Source of the DNA: Aureimonas phyllosphaerae
Lineage (GTDB): Bacteria > Pseudomonadota > Alphaproteobacteria > Rhizobiales > Rhizobiaceae
NCBI RefSeq assembly: GCF_900113065.1
Contig: NZ_FOOA01000005.1
Span: forward strand, 124,001-188,000
DNA length: 64,000 nucleotides
Direction: 5' to 3'
How positions within the stretch are numbered: the stretch's first letter is position 1; every line of letters starts with the position of its first letter. Shown here piece after piece: positions 1 through 9,007 of the stretch. A program made the translations under genes and the position numbers. The notes below the pieces were generated by a model that saw only the letters and a list, made by a program, of their open reading frames with translations, did no database searches and was not told the DNA's origin.

Positions 1-1
1 C

Positions 2-1060
2 GACGAGCCCGCCGTCCATGCCGTCGCCGCCCGCTTCGGCGTGCCGGCGCGTTTCTTCGACGCCGCGACGCTGGAGGCCGAGACGCCGCGGCTCCACCAT
101 CCCTCCGACGTCGTGTTCCGCGAGACCGGTTGCCACGGCGTGTCCGAGGGGGCGGCGCTGGCCGGGGTCGGTGAAGCCGGCGAATTGGTGGTGCCGAAGC
201 AGAAGTCGGCGCGCACCACCGCCGCGCTCGCCCGCAGCGTGCGCCCGATCGACGCCGGGGTGATCGGCCGCGCGCGGGGACGGCTCTTCGTCGTCGGCAT
301 CGGGCCGGGCGGCGCGGCGTGGCGCTCGCCGGAGGTCTCGGCCATGGTCGGCCGCGCCACTGATCTCGTCGGCTATTCGCTCTACCTCGACCTCCTCGGG
401 CCGCTGGCAGCCGGCAAACGCCGCCACGACTTCGACCTCGGCGCGGAGGAAGCGCGCGTGCGCTTCGCGCTGGAACTGGCGGCGGAGGGCCGCGACGTCG
501 CGCTGGTCTGTTCGGGTGACGCCGGCATCTACGCGATGGCGACGCTGGTGTTCGAGCTGATCGACCGCGGCGACGTGTCGGATGCGGCGCGCCGCGTCGC
601 GATCGCGGTGTCGCCCGGCATCTCCGCGCTTCAGGCCGCGGCGGCCCGTGCCGGCGCGCCGCTCGGCCACGACTTCTGCACGATCTCGCTGTCCGACCTC
701 CTGACGCCGTGGGAGGACATCCAGCGCCGGGTCGAGGCGGCGGCCGAGGGCGACTTCGTGATCGCCTTCTATAACCCCGTCTCGAAACGCCGCCGCACCC
801 AGCTGGCCTATGCCCGCGACGTGCTGCTCGCTCACCGGCCGCCGGAAACGCCGGTCGTCCTCGCCACCAATCTCGGGCGCGATGGCGAGAGCGTGCGCAT
901 CGTCGAACTCCGGCATCTCGACGTCGAGGCGGTGGACATGCTCACCGTCGTCGTCGTCGGCTCCACCAACACACGCGCCTTCGTCAGCGGCGAGGGGCGC
1001 ACCTACGCCTATACGCCGCGCGGCTACGCGGCCAAGGCCGGATCGGGGATCGGATCGTGA
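2..1060 (+). CDS. cobJ: CobE/CbiG-C domain fused to precorrin-3B C17-methyltransferase (CobJ), 5' truncated by window edge
   Basis: The reading frame is open from base 2, so the gene begins before the window; an internal GTG at 41 is not the true start. Roughly the first 80 codons carry the CobE/CbiG C-terminal signature (TGCHGVSEGAAL, then VVPKQKSARTTAALAR). From about base 270 a tetrapyrrole methylase domain follows, with the SAM-binding loop FVVGIGPGG, the CSGDAGIYAMA segment and AFYNPVSKRR, all typical of CobJ. CobJ methylates C17 of the corrin precursor during ring contraction, a cytoplasmic step; CobE/CbiG domains act at or near the same step. The fusion is read directly from the continuous frame. 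The stop overlaps the cobM start (GTGA), implying translational coupling. Confidence 0.9.
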   Translation, partial: DEPAVHAVAARFGVPARFFDAATLEAETPRLHHPSDVVFRETGCHGVSEGAALAGVGEAGELVVPKQKSARTTAALARSVRPIDAGVIGRARGRLFVVGIGPGGAAWRSPEVSAMVGRATDLVGYSLYLDLLGPLAAGKRRHDFDLGAEEARVRFALELAAEGRDVALVCSGDAGIYAMATLVFELIDRGDVSDAARRVAIAVSPGISALQAAAARAGAPLGHDFCTISLSDLLTPWEDIQRRVEAAAEGDFVIAFYNPVSKRRRTQLAYARDVLLAHRPPETPVVLATNLGRDGESVRIVELRHLDVEAVDMLTVVVVGSTNTRAFVSGEGRTYAYTPRGYAAKAGSGIGS

Positions 1061-1836
1061 CCGTCCATTTCATCGGCGCCGGTCCCGGCGCGCCGGACCT
1101 CATCACCGTGCGCGGCCTGCGCCTCATCGAGCGCTGCCCCGTCTGCCTCTATGCCGGCTCGCTGGTGCCCGAAGAGATCGTCAAGGCCGCGCCCGCCGGC
1201 GCGCGCGTCCTCGACACGGCGCCGATGCATCTCGACGAGATCGTCGCCGAGATGCGTGCAGCCCACGAGGCCGGTCTCGACGTCGCCCGCGTCCATTCCG
1301 GCGACCCGTCGATCTACGGCGCGACCGCCGAGCAGATGCGCCGGCTCGATGCGCTCGGCATTCCCTACGACGTGACGCCCGGCGTGCCGGCCTTTGCGGC
1401 GGCGGCGGCGGCGCTCCGGCAGGAACTGACGATCCCGGAGGTCTGCCAGAGCGTCATCGTCACGCGGACGGCGATGAAATCCTCCGCCATGCCGGCGGGC
1501 GAAGATTTGGCGACGCTGGGGCGCAGCGGCGCGACGCTCGCGATCCACCTGTCGATCCGCAACCTCGCCCATATCGAGCGCGAGCTATCGCCCCTGCCGG
1601 CCTACGGGCCGGACTGCCCGGTGGTCGTCGCCTACCGCGTCGGCTGGCCGGACGAGGCGTTCATTCACGCGACGCTCTCGACCGTCGCGCGCCGGGTGCG
1701 CGAGGCGAAGCTGACCCGCACCGCGCTCGTGCTGGTCGGGCGGGCGCTCGGCGCCGAGGGGTTCGTCGATTCCAAGCTCTACGACGCCTCCCATCCCCAT
1801 ATCCTCCGCCCCAAGGTGGCGAAATCAGCCGGCTAG
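1057..1836 (+). CDS. cobM: Precorrin-4 C11-methyltransferase
   Basis: 259-residue tetrapyrrole methylase, the usual length for CobM/CbiF. It has the N-terminal FIGAGPGAPDLITVRG loop, YAGSLVPEEI, HSGDPSIYGAT and the TPGVPAFAAAAA segment of the precorrin-4 C11-methyltransferase family. It transfers a methyl from S-adenosylmethionine to C11 of precorrin-4, the step after CobJ. The GTG start overlaps the preceding stop by 4 bases, so the two are very likely one operon. The 3' end overlaps the convergent cobK by 12 bases. Confidence 0.95.
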   Translation: MTVHFIGAGPGAPDLITVRGLRLIERCPVCLYAGSLVPEEIVKAAPAGARVLDTAPMHLDEIVAEMRAAHEAGLDVARVHSGDPSIYGATAEQMRRLDALGIPYDVTPGVPAFAAAAAALRQELTIPEVCQSVIVTRTAMKSSAMPAGEDLATLGRSGATLAIHLSIRNLAHIERELSPLPAYGPDCPVVVAYRVGWPDEAFIHATLSTVARRVREAKLTRTALVLVGRALGAEGFVDSKLYDASHPHILRPKVAKSAG

Positions 1837-2562
1837 CCAGGCCAGCGCCGCCTCGACGCTCCCGACCACCGGCGGCGGCGGCGGGGCGGGGCGGTCGATC
1901 AGGATGACTGGAAGACCCAACAAGCGCGCCGCCTCGATCTTGGCGTAGGACGCCGCGCCGCCCGAGTTTCGGCAGACGAGATGGCTGACGCCGAGGCGCT
2001 CGAACAGCGCGATCTCGGACCCGCGGTCTCCGGGCTTGCCGAGGACGACGTCGGCGGCGAACGGCAGATCCTCCGGCGGGTCCACCATGCGAAGGGCGAT
2101 GCGAAGGTCCGCGCGATGGCGGAAGGGTGCGATATGCTGGCGGCCGAGCGCCAGGAACGGCCGGGCGCCCTCGGGCAAGGCGTCGCGCGCCGCACCGAGG
2201 CAGTCGACGCACTGCCAGCGATCGCCGGCCGTCTCCTCCCAACCGGGACGGTGGAGCGTAAGACGAGCGACACCAGCCGCCGCAGCCGCCGCGGCCGCGT
2301 TGCGCGAGATGCCGGGCGCGAAGGGATGGGTCGCGTCGACGAGATGGGTGATGCGCTCAGTCGCGAGCCAGTCGGCCAGCCCCGCGGCGCCGCCGAAGCC
2401 GCCGATCCGCGTCTCGACCCCCTCGGGCCGGTCGGGCGCGAGCGTGCGCCCCGCGAGCGACAGGACGAGGCGCTGCGGCGCGACGTCTTGGCGGGCTTGC
2501 TCCGCCAGACGCGTCGCCTCCGCCGTCCCGCCGAGAATCAGGACGCGCCGTTCAGACGGCAT
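1825..2562 (-). CDS. cobK: Precorrin-6A/cobalt-precorrin-6A reductase
   Basis: 245 residues, normal for CobK/CbiJ. It begins with a dinucleotide-binding strand and loop (VLILGGTAEATRLAE) and holds the family segments DATHPFAPGISRNAAAA and FLALGRQHIAPF. It reduces the precorrin-6A macrocycle with NADPH in the cytoplasm. The start lies inside the 3' end of cbiD (11-base overlap), so cbiD-cobK form a minus-strand operon that converges on cobJ-cobM. Confidence 0.93.
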   Translation of the reverse strand: MPSERRVLILGGTAEATRLAEQARQDVAPQRLVLSLAGRTLAPDRPEGVETRIGGFGGAAGLADWLATERITHLVDATHPFAPGISRNAAAAAAAAGVARLTLHRPGWEETAGDRWQCVDCLGAARDALPEGARPFLALGRQHIAPFRHRADLRIALRMVDPPEDLPFAADVVLGKPGDRGSEIALFERLGVSHLVCRNSGGAASYAKIEAARLLGLPVILIDRPAPPPPPVVGSVEAALAWLAG

Positions 2563-3670
2563 GGGCGATCACCCGGCCGGTGCGGTCCGTCACCAGCACC
2601 TCGACGGCGACGGGCGCATCGCCGAGGGCCTCCATCGCGACGGCGCGCGCGCGCGCGGCAATGGGTGCTGCCAGGTCGATCCCTTGCGACGCGGTGAAGT
2701 CCAGCACTTCCTTGGCCGTGTTGGCGCCGAGGACGGCAGCCTCCAGACGCGGCGCCGCCTCGCCGGCAAGGCCAAGCAGGAAGGCGAGGTCGACCTGGCT
2801 GCGGCCGGAATGAAGATCGAGCGACCCCTGCGCGAGCTTGGTAAATTTCGCGAAGCCGCCGGCCAGCGTCAGGCGCGGCACGGGATGGCGGCGAAGATAC
2901 TTCAGGAGGCCGCCGGCAAAGTCGCCCATGTCGAGATAGGCGATCTCCGGCAACTCAGGATGACGGCGGCGGACGGCATCCTCGCTCGCCGATCCCGTGG
3001 CGCCGACGACGTGGGCGAGGCCCGAGGCGCGCGCGACGTCGATCCCGCGGTGGATCGAATGGATCCAGGCGGCGCAGGAGAAGGGGTGGACGATGCCGGT
3101 CGTGCCGAGGATCGACAGGCCGCCCACGATCCCGAGCCGCCCGTTCCACGTCTTCTCCGCCAGCCGCTCGCCGTCGCGCACCTCGATCGCGATCTCGACA
3201 TCCGGCGGCACGCCATGCGCGGCGCAGAGCGCCTCGACCTCGGCGCGCATCATGGCGCGGGGTACCGGATTGATCGCCGGTTCGCCCGGCGGGATCGGCA
3301 GGCCGGGCCGCGTCACCATGCCGACGCCGGGTCCGGCGCGAAAGACGATGCCGGACCCAGGCGGCCCCAGGCGCACCCGCGCACCGATTTCGGCGAGATG
3401 CGTAACGTCCGGATCGTCGCCGGCATCCTTGACGATCGCGGCGAAGGCCGTGCTCTCCGACCGCTCGGTGCGGGCAAGCGGAAAGGCCGGGTGCTCGCCC
3501 TTCGGCAGCACGATCTCGACGGGATCGGGAAAGTCGCCGGCAAGGAGCGCCGTCAAGGCGGCCTTGGTGGCGGCCGTCGCGCAGGCGCCGGTGGTCCAGC
3601 CGCGCCGCAGCGGCGCGCCGTCGCGCATGTCGCTGGAGCGCGTGCGCCGCTGTCCGAGTTCGATGGCCAT
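2552..3670 (-). CDS. cbiD: Cobalt-precorrin-5B (C1)-methyltransferase, CbiD family
   Basis: 372 residues. It carries the CbiD hallmark near the N-terminus (LRRGWTTGACATAATKAAL), then GVGMVTRPGLPIPPGEPAINPVPR and GTTGIVHPFS further on. CbiD supplies the C1 methylation and loss of the C20 fragment that CobF performs in the classical aerobic route. Here it sits among CobJ/CobM/CobK genes, giving a mixed pathway. ATG at 3670 is the longest plausible start; ATG at 3628, just before the conserved region, is an alternative. It is divergent from cobB; the 144-base gap between them shows no recognisable riboswitch. Confidence 0.93.
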   Translation of the reverse strand: MAIELGQRRTRSSDMRDGAPLRRGWTTGACATAATKAALTALLAGDFPDPVEIVLPKGEHPAFPLARTERSESTAFAAIVKDAGDDPDVTHLAEIGARVRLGPPGSGIVFRAGPGVGMVTRPGLPIPPGEPAINPVPRAMMRAEVEALCAAHGVPPDVEIAIEVRDGERLAEKTWNGRLGIVGGLSILGTTGIVHPFSCAAWIHSIHRGIDVARASGLAHVVGATGSASEDAVRRRHPELPEIAYLDMGDFAGGLLKYLRRHPVPRLTLAGGFAKFTKLAQGSLDLHSGRSQVDLAFLLGLAGEAAPRLEAAVLGANTAKEVLDFTASQGIDLAAPIAARARAVAMEALGDAPVAVEVLVTDRTGRVIAHAV

Positions 3671-3814
3671 CGTCTAGAGCCGGCGTCGCGGCGTGCGCGG
3701 CTCGGCAGGACGGTTCAAAGGGGTCATGATGCGCGTGCCGCCGATCCCGATCCGGGAACTTTCCGATCGAGCCTCTTATAGGCGGCGCGCATCCATGCGA
3801 AAAGCGCCGCCACC

Positions 3815-5122
3815 ATGCACACCGCCTTGTCTCGCCCCGGTCTCCTCGTCGCCGCGCCGCAATCGGGCAGCGGCAAGACGCTCGTCACGCTGGCGCTCCT
3901 GCGCTGGGCGCGTCGGCGCGGCCTTCTGGTGGCGCCGGCCAAGGCCGGTCCGGACTACATCGATCCCGCTTTCCATGCCGCCGCGGCCGGACGGGCATCG
4001 GTGAACCTCGACCCCTATGCCATGCGCCCCGTGCTGATCCATGCGCTGGCCGAGGTGGCCGGCCGGCCGCTCGTCGTCGAGGGCATGATGGGCCTCTTCG
4101 ACGGCGCGGCCGACGGCACGGGCTCGGCCGCTGATCTCGCCCCCATGCTCGGGCTGCCGGTCCTTCTCGTGGTGGACTGCGCGAAGCAGTCGCAGTCCGT
4201 CGCAGCGCTCGTGCGCGGATTTCGCGACCACCGGCCGGGCCTCCCGTTCTGCGGGCTGGTGCTGAATCGTGTCGGCAGCGCACGGCACGAGGCGCTCCTG
4301 CGCACGGCGCTGGAGCCGCTAGGCCCGCCGATCCTCGCCGTGCTGCCGCGCCGCGAGGCCCTGGTCCTGCCCGAGCGGCATCTCGGCCTCGTGCAGGCCG
4401 GCGAAACGGCGGGGCTCGAGACCTTCCTCGAGCGGGCTGCCGACTGGTTCGGGGAAGGGGCGGACGTCGCCGCCTTCGAGACGCTTCTCGCCGCCGTGCC
4501 CGCACGTGAAAACCCGGCTTTGGCACCGACCCGCCTCCCGCCGCTCGGCGCCCGCATCGCCGTCGCGCGCGACGAGGCCTTCGCCTTCGCCTATCCGCAC
4601 CTTCTGGACGGGTGGTACGCGGCGGGCGCCACCCTTTCGGTCTTCTCGCCGCTCGCCGACGAGGGGCCCGATCCCGCGTGCGACGCCGTGTTCCTGCCCG
4701 GCGGCTACCCCGAGCTTCATGCGAGCCGGATCGCGGCGGCCGAAGGGTTTCGCACCGGCATGACGGCCGCGCGCGACCGCGGCGCCGCGATCTACGGCGA
4801 GTGCGGTGGCTACATGGTGCTTGGCGATCGGCTGGAGACGGCGGACGGCGTCAGCCATTCGATGCTCGGCTTCCTGCCCCTCGCAACCTCCTTCAAGGTG
4901 CGGCGGCTGCATCTCGGCTACCGGCGGCTGCGATCGCGGCCGGGCGGGCCGTGGAGCGGGCCTCTCGTCGGGCACGAGTTCCACTACTCGTCGGTCATCG
5001 AGGAAGGCGCGGGCGAGCGCCTTTTCGATGCGACGGACGCGCTGGGCGACGACCTCGGGGCCCTTGGCCTGCGACGCGGCCGGGTGTCCGGCTCGTTCGC
5101 GCATGTGATCGATCTCGCATGA
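3815..5122 (+). CDS. cobB: Cobyrinate (hydrogenobyrinate) a,c-diamide synthase
   Basis: 435 residues. The N-terminal dethiobiotin-synthetase-like ATPase has a P-loop at residues 14-22 (APQSGSGKT) and the family segment AKAGPDYIDPAFH. The C-terminal class I glutamine amidotransferase has FLPGGYPELHA and the nucleophile Cys at about residue 330 in GECGGYMVLG. It amidates the a and c side chains of the corrin ring using glutamine and ATP. The stop overlaps the ATG of the next gene (ATGA), so cobB, cobC and cbiB form a tight + strand operon. Confidence 0.95.
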   Translation: MHTALSRPGLLVAAPQSGSGKTLVTLALLRWARRRGLLVAPAKAGPDYIDPAFHAAAAGRASVNLDPYAMRPVLIHALAEVAGRPLVVEGMMGLFDGAADGTGSAADLAPMLGLPVLLVVDCAKQSQSVAALVRGFRDHRPGLPFCGLVLNRVGSARHEALLRTALEPLGPPILAVLPRREALVLPERHLGLVQAGETAGLETFLERAADWFGEGADVAAFETLLAAVPARENPALAPTRLPPLGARIAVARDEAFAFAYPHLLDGWYAAGATLSVFSPLADEGPDPACDAVFLPGGYPELHASRIAAAEGFRTGMTAARDRGAAIYGECGGYMVLGDRLETADGVSHSMLGFLPLATSFKVRRLHLGYRRLRSRPGGPWSGPLVGHEFHYSSVIEEGAGERLFDATDALGDDLGALGLRRGRVSGSFAHVIDLA

Positions 5123-6135
5123 ACCCGCACCTTGTCCATGGCGGCGCGCTTTCAGCGGCTCTCGATCGTTTCGGGGGGCGGCGCGAGGACTGGCTGGACC
5201 TCTCCACCGGCATCAACCCGCTATCGGCCCCCCTGCCGCCTTTGCCTTCCGACCTTTTCACCCGCCTGCCGGAAGCCGATCTCGAACGCGAAGCCTGCGA
5301 GGCCGCACGGCATCATTACGGCGTGACGGCGACGGCCGGTATTGTCGCCGCACCCGGCAGCCAGGCCCTGATCTCGCTCCTGCCGCATCTCCTGCCCGGC
5401 GGCGCAGCGGCGATCCTGCGCCCCGCCTATGGCGAACATGCGCGCGCCTTCGCGGCGGCCGGCCACCGCGTCTGCGCCGTCGCGAACGTGGACGAGGTGC
5501 CGGACGGCGTGGCCGTGGCCGTCTTCGTCAACCCGAACAATCCGGACGGGCGTCGCTTCGAGCGCCGCTCGCTTCTGGCGCTCGGCGACCGGCTGGCGGA
5601 GCGGGGCGGCTGGCTGGTGGTCGACGAGGCCTTCATGGACGCCGATCCGCGGGAGAGCCTCGCCGGCGAGGCGGGTCGGCCGGGCCTCGTGGTGTTGCGG
5701 TCCTTCGGCAAGTTCTTCGGCCTTGCCGGGCTGCGGCTCGGCTTCGCGCTGACGACGCCCGCGCTCGCGGCGAGCCTGGCCGCGCGCCTTGGCCCCTGGG
5801 CGGTGTCGGGGCCGGCGCTCCATGCCGGCGCGAGGCTCATGGCGGACCCTAGGACGGTCGACAGGCTGCGCCGCGAGATCGCGGCGCGCGGGCGGGAGAC
5901 GCGCAACGCGATTGCGGATGCCGGTTTCACGCCGCAGGGCGACGCCGGTCTCTTCGCCCTCGTCGAGACCCTGCACGCCGGCGCCGTGTTCCAAGCGCTG
6001 GCGCGCCGGCACATTCTCGTGCGCCCCTTTGCGGACCCAGCCGATTGGCTGCGCTTCGGCCTTGTCCGCAATGAGGGGGAGGCGGCGCGACTTGCGCGGG
6101 CGCTCGGTGAGGCGCGGCGGGAGGTGGGCCTTTGA
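5119..6135 (+). CDS. cobC: L-threonine-O-3-phosphate decarboxylase / aminotransferase-like CobC (CobD)
   Basis: 338-residue fold-type I PLP enzyme. It shows FVNPNNPDGRRF, VVDEAFMD and the Schiff-base lysine near residue 198 in LRSFGKFFGLAGLRLGF. In cobalamin synthesis this family makes the aminopropanol arm (R-1-amino-2-propanol phosphate) used by CbiB. The start was set at ATG 5119 because it overlaps the cobB stop and begins the conserved HGG....LDLSTGINP region; the longer upstream frame is a shadow of cobB. The stop overlaps the TTG start of cbiB. Confidence 0.92.
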   Translation: MNPHLVHGGALSAALDRFGGRREDWLDLSTGINPLSAPLPPLPSDLFTRLPEADLEREACEAARHHYGVTATAGIVAAPGSQALISLLPHLLPGGAAAILRPAYGEHARAFAAAGHRVCAVANVDEVPDGVAVAVFVNPNNPDGRRFERRSLLALGDRLAERGGWLVVDEAFMDADPRESLAGEAGRPGLVVLRSFGKFFGLAGLRLGFALTTPALAASLAARLGPWAVSGPALHAGARLMADPRTVDRLRREIAARGRETRNAIADAGFTPQGDAGLFALVETLHAGAVFQALARRHILVRPFADPADWLRFGLVRNEGEAARLARALGEARREVGL

Positions 6136-7097
6136 GCGGAGCCCTCGCCGCCCTCGCGCTCGCCATCGACCGTCTGGTGGGAGATCCCGACGCGGTGTGG
6201 CGACGGGTGCCGCATCCCGTCGCCGGGTTCGGCGCGCTGATCGCGGCTGCCGACCGGACCTTCAACCGGCCGCATTGGCCGGACGGTGTCCGGCGCCTTG
6301 CCGGCCTCGCGTCGATCCTGGTCCTCCTGATGCTGGCCGCGCTTCTCGGCCATGCGATCCACCTCGTCCTGGCCCCGCTCGGCTGGCCTGGCCTCGTCCT
6401 CGAAGCCGCGCTCGCCTCGATCCTCCTCGCGCAGAAGAGCCTGTCCGATCATGTGCGGCGCGTTGCGGAGGCTCTGGATCGGGAGGGCTTGCCGGCCGGG
6501 CGGAAGGCGGTCTCGATGATCGTCGGTCGCGATCCGCAGGCGCTGGACGAAGCGGGAGTGTCGCGCGCGGCGATCGAGAGCCTTGCGGAGAACGCCTCCG
6601 ACGGGGTGGTCGCTCCGCTGTTCTTCCTCGCCCTCTTCGGGCTTCCGGGCCTCGTCGCCTACAAGATGCTGAACACCGCCGATTCGATGATCGGCCATCT
6701 CAGCGAGCGGCACCGCGCCTTCGGCCGGGCCGCTGCGCGCCTCGACGACCTCGCCAATCTCGTGCCGGCCCGCCTGACGGCCGCCGTCTTCGCGGCGGTG
6801 GCCGGCATGATCCTCGGACGCCGGGCCGCCGGCCGCGCCGTCCGCGCGGCCCTTGCCGACGGGCCGCGCCATCGCTCGCCCAATGCCGGCTGGCCAGAAG
6901 CGGCGGTGGCCGGCGCGCTGGATCTGGCGCTCGGCGGGCCCCGCCGCTACGGCGAACTCGTCGTGGACGCGCCGATGCTCCACGCCCCGGGCCGGCGCGA
7001 GGCCACGGCCGCCGACATCCGCAAGGCCCTCATCCTCTTCGCCCGGACCTGCGACCTCCTCCTTGTCGCGGCGGTCGCGATCGCCCTTATCGGCTGA
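6132..7097 (+). CDS. cbiB: Adenosylcobinamide-phosphate synthase, integral membrane
   Basis: 321 residues, several hydrophobic helices, with the family segments DRLVGDP near the start, ESLAENASDGVVAPLFF and YKMLNTADSMIGH. CbiB/CobD joins aminopropanol phosphate to adenosylcobyric acid at the membrane. The chosen start is an unusual TTG whose last two bases form the cobC stop (TTGA), and the first residues read directly into the conserved N-terminus. The 3' end overlaps convergent cobS by 11 bases. Confidence 0.92.
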   Translation: MSGALAALALAIDRLVGDPDAVWRRVPHPVAGFGALIAAADRTFNRPHWPDGVRRLAGLASILVLLMLAALLGHAIHLVLAPLGWPGLVLEAALASILLAQKSLSDHVRRVAEALDREGLPAGRKAVSMIVGRDPQALDEAGVSRAAIESLAENASDGVVAPLFFLALFGLPGLVAYKMLNTADSMIGHLSERHRAFGRAAARLDDLANLVPARLTAAVFAAVAGMILGRRAAGRAVRAALADGPRHRSPNAGWPEAAVAGALDLALGGPRRYGELVVDAPMLHAPGRREATAADIRKALILFARTCDLLLVAAVAIALIG

Positions 7098-7863
7098 TCA
7101 GCGCAAGACCGAGGAGCCAGGCAATCTCGCCGATCTGCTGGCAGGCACCGAGCGTGTCGCCCGTCTGCCCGCCCAAACGCCGAAGGAGGACGCCGCGCAG
7201 CCAGAACCAGCCGAGTGCGGCAAGCGCCGGCGGCAACGCGAGCGCGCTCCATCCGAAGACCGGGAGCGTCAGGGCCGCCGATAGCGCGAGGCCGACCAAG
7301 GCAGCTGCCGCGCCACGTCGGCCGGACGGGCGCCCGACGCGATCGGCGAGCCCGCCGGGATCGGCGCTCGGCAGTGCGGACCACAGGAGCGCCATCGCGC
7401 CGCGACTGCCGGCCGCCGCCGCCAGGAGCGCGAGCGCCGCATGGGGCCCGGATAGTTCAGCGATCGCCGCCAGAAGCGAGATGCGCAGGGCCAGCGAGCC
7501 CATCAGCGCCAGCGCCCCATAGGTGCCAATCCGGCTGTCCTTCATGATCGCGAGGGCGCGATCCCGGTCGGCATGGCCGAAGATCCCGTCGGCCGTGTCG
7601 CCGAGCCCGTCCTCGTGAAGCGCGCCGGTGAGGACGACGAGGAGGAGGACGGCGGCTGTTGCGGCGGCGAGCGGCGCGAGGCCGGCTGCAAGGAGGCCGA
7701 GGAGGACAAGGGCCGGCAGGGCAGCGGCGAGGATGCCGGCCACGGGAAACGCCGGCGCGTCGCGCCCAAGCGCCACCGGCGCGCCGGCAAAGGCGGCCGG
7801 CACCGTCGGGAGGCGGGTCAGGAAGGCGCAGGCGCGCAGCACGCTGTGAACGAGGCGAATCAT
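7087..7863 (-). CDS. cobS: Adenosylcobinamide-GDP ribazoletransferase (cobalamin synthase)
   Basis: 258 residues, polytopic. It contains the CobS/CobV signature FLTRLPTV near the N-terminus and the acidic motif HEDGLGDTADG...DRDRALAIMKDSRIGTYG, which binds metal and substrate (split here; residues about 80-110). It condenses adenosylcobinamide-GDP with alpha-ribazole (phosphate) at the membrane, the last assembly step. It is transcribed away from cobT, which makes the base-activating partner; 125 bases separate the two starts. Confidence 0.93.
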   Translation of the reverse strand: MIRLVHSVLRACAFLTRLPTVPAAFAGAPVALGRDAPAFPVAGILAAALPALVLLGLLAAGLAPLAAATAAVLLLVVLTGALHEDGLGDTADGIFGHADRDRALAIMKDSRIGTYGALALMGSLALRISLLAAIAELSGPHAALALLAAAAGSRGAMALLWSALPSADPGGLADRVGRPSGRRGAAAALVGLALSAALTLPVFGWSALALPPALAALGWFWLRGVLLRRLGGQTGDTLGACQQIGEIAWLLGLALISR

Positions 7864-7988
7864 GGCTCGCAGCCTACACGAAGCCGCGCTGCGGCCTCGC
7901 CGTCGCAGTCGGCCACCCGGGTTTGCGAAGCTCCGGCTTTGCGCCTATCACCCCGGCCAACTGAAAGCCCGATCCTTCCGGAGCCACC

Positions 7989-9005
7989 ATGTCCGCCACC
8001 GGCCTTCCCTTCGACGACATCCGTGCCCTCCTTCGCCAGATGCCACAGGCCGACGGGGCGGCGCGCCATGCCGCGCGGCACCGGCAGGAGGAACTGACGA
8101 AGCCGTCCGGCAGCCTCGGCCGGCTGGAGGACATCGCGGAATGGATGGCGGCCTGGCAGGGACGCGCCCCGACCGTCGACCGGCCGGTGGTCGCGGTCTT
8201 CGCCGGCAATCACGGGATCGCGAAGAAGGGCGTGTCGGCCTTTCCGCCCTCCGTCACCCAGTCGATGGTGGAGAACTTCTCGGCGGGCGGTGCCGCCATC
8301 AACCAGATCTGCGCCACGTTCGACCTCGGCCTCAAGATCTTCGATCTCGCGCTCGACTACCCGACGGCCGACATCTCGGAGGAGGCGGCGCTCAGTGAGC
8401 GCGACTGCGCGGCCACGATGGCCTTCGGCATGGAGTGCCTCGCCGGCGAGCCGGATCTCCTGATCCTCGGCGAAATGGGGATCGGCAACACGGCGGTGGC
8501 CGCTGCCCTTTTCGCGGCGCTGTTCGGCGGCACCGCGGCCGACTGGGTGGGGCCGGGTACGGGGCATGACGCCGCCGGCATCGCGCGCAAGATCGTGGTG
8601 GTCGACGAGGCGCTGGAACTCCACCGCAGCCATTTCGCCGATCCGCTGGAGGTGCTGCGGCGTCTCGGCGGGCGCGAGATCGCGGCGATGACCGGCGCGA
8701 TCCTGGCCGCGCGGATGCAGCGTGTGCCCGTCATCATCGACGGTTTCGTCGCGACCGCCAGCGCCGCCGTGCTGCATGCGATGGACCCGCGGGCGCTCGA
8801 TCACTGCCTGTTCGGCCACGTCTCGGCCGAACCAGGACACCAGAAGGCGCTGCGTCACATAGACAAGGTGCCGCTCCTCGCGCTCGGCATGCGGCTCGGC
8901 GAGGGCACGGGCGCGGCGGTCGCGGCCGCCGTGGTGAAGGCCGCGGTCGCCTGCCACAACGGCATGGCGACCTTCGCGCAGGCCGGGGTCGCCAACCGCG
9001 ACTGA
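7989..9005 (+). CDS. cobT: Nicotinate-nucleotide--dimethylbenzimidazole phosphoribosyltransferase
   Basis: 338 residues, the usual CobT/CobU length. Family segments seen are LTKPSGSLGRLED, FAGNHGIAKKGVSAFP, GEMGIGNTAVAAALF and EPGHQKAL. It makes alpha-ribazole 5'-phosphate from nicotinate mononucleotide and dimethylbenzimidazole in the cytoplasm. A GGAG ribosome-binding site sits 6 bases before the ATG. It is the last recognised cobalamin gene in the window; no cobU/cobP or cobO gene was seen here. Confidence 0.95.
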   Translation: MSATGLPFDDIRALLRQMPQADGAARHAARHRQEELTKPSGSLGRLEDIAEWMAAWQGRAPTVDRPVVAVFAGNHGIAKKGVSAFPPSVTQSMVENFSAGGAAINQICATFDLGLKIFDLALDYPTADISEEAALSERDCAATMAFGMECLAGEPDLLILGEMGIGNTAVAAALFAALFGGTAADWVGPGTGHDAAGIARKIVVVDEALELHRSHFADPLEVLRRLGGREIAAMTGAILAARMQRVPVIIDGFVATASAAVLHAMDPRALDHCLFGHVSAEPGHQKALRHIDKVPLLALGMRLGEGTGAAVAAAVVKAAVACHNGMATFAQAGVANRD

Positions 9006-9007
9006 GA

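Noticed and set aside
3671-3814. Possible cobalamin riboswitch between cbiD and cobB
   Set aside because: Too short and without the B12-box sequence or the expected long fold; the cobS-cobT gap (7864-7988) was rejected for the same reason.
5427-6983. Long minus-strand ORF opposite cobC and cbiB
   Set aside because: Composition-driven mirror ORF: no ribosome-binding site, no family motif, and the opposite strand carries two well-recognised genes.
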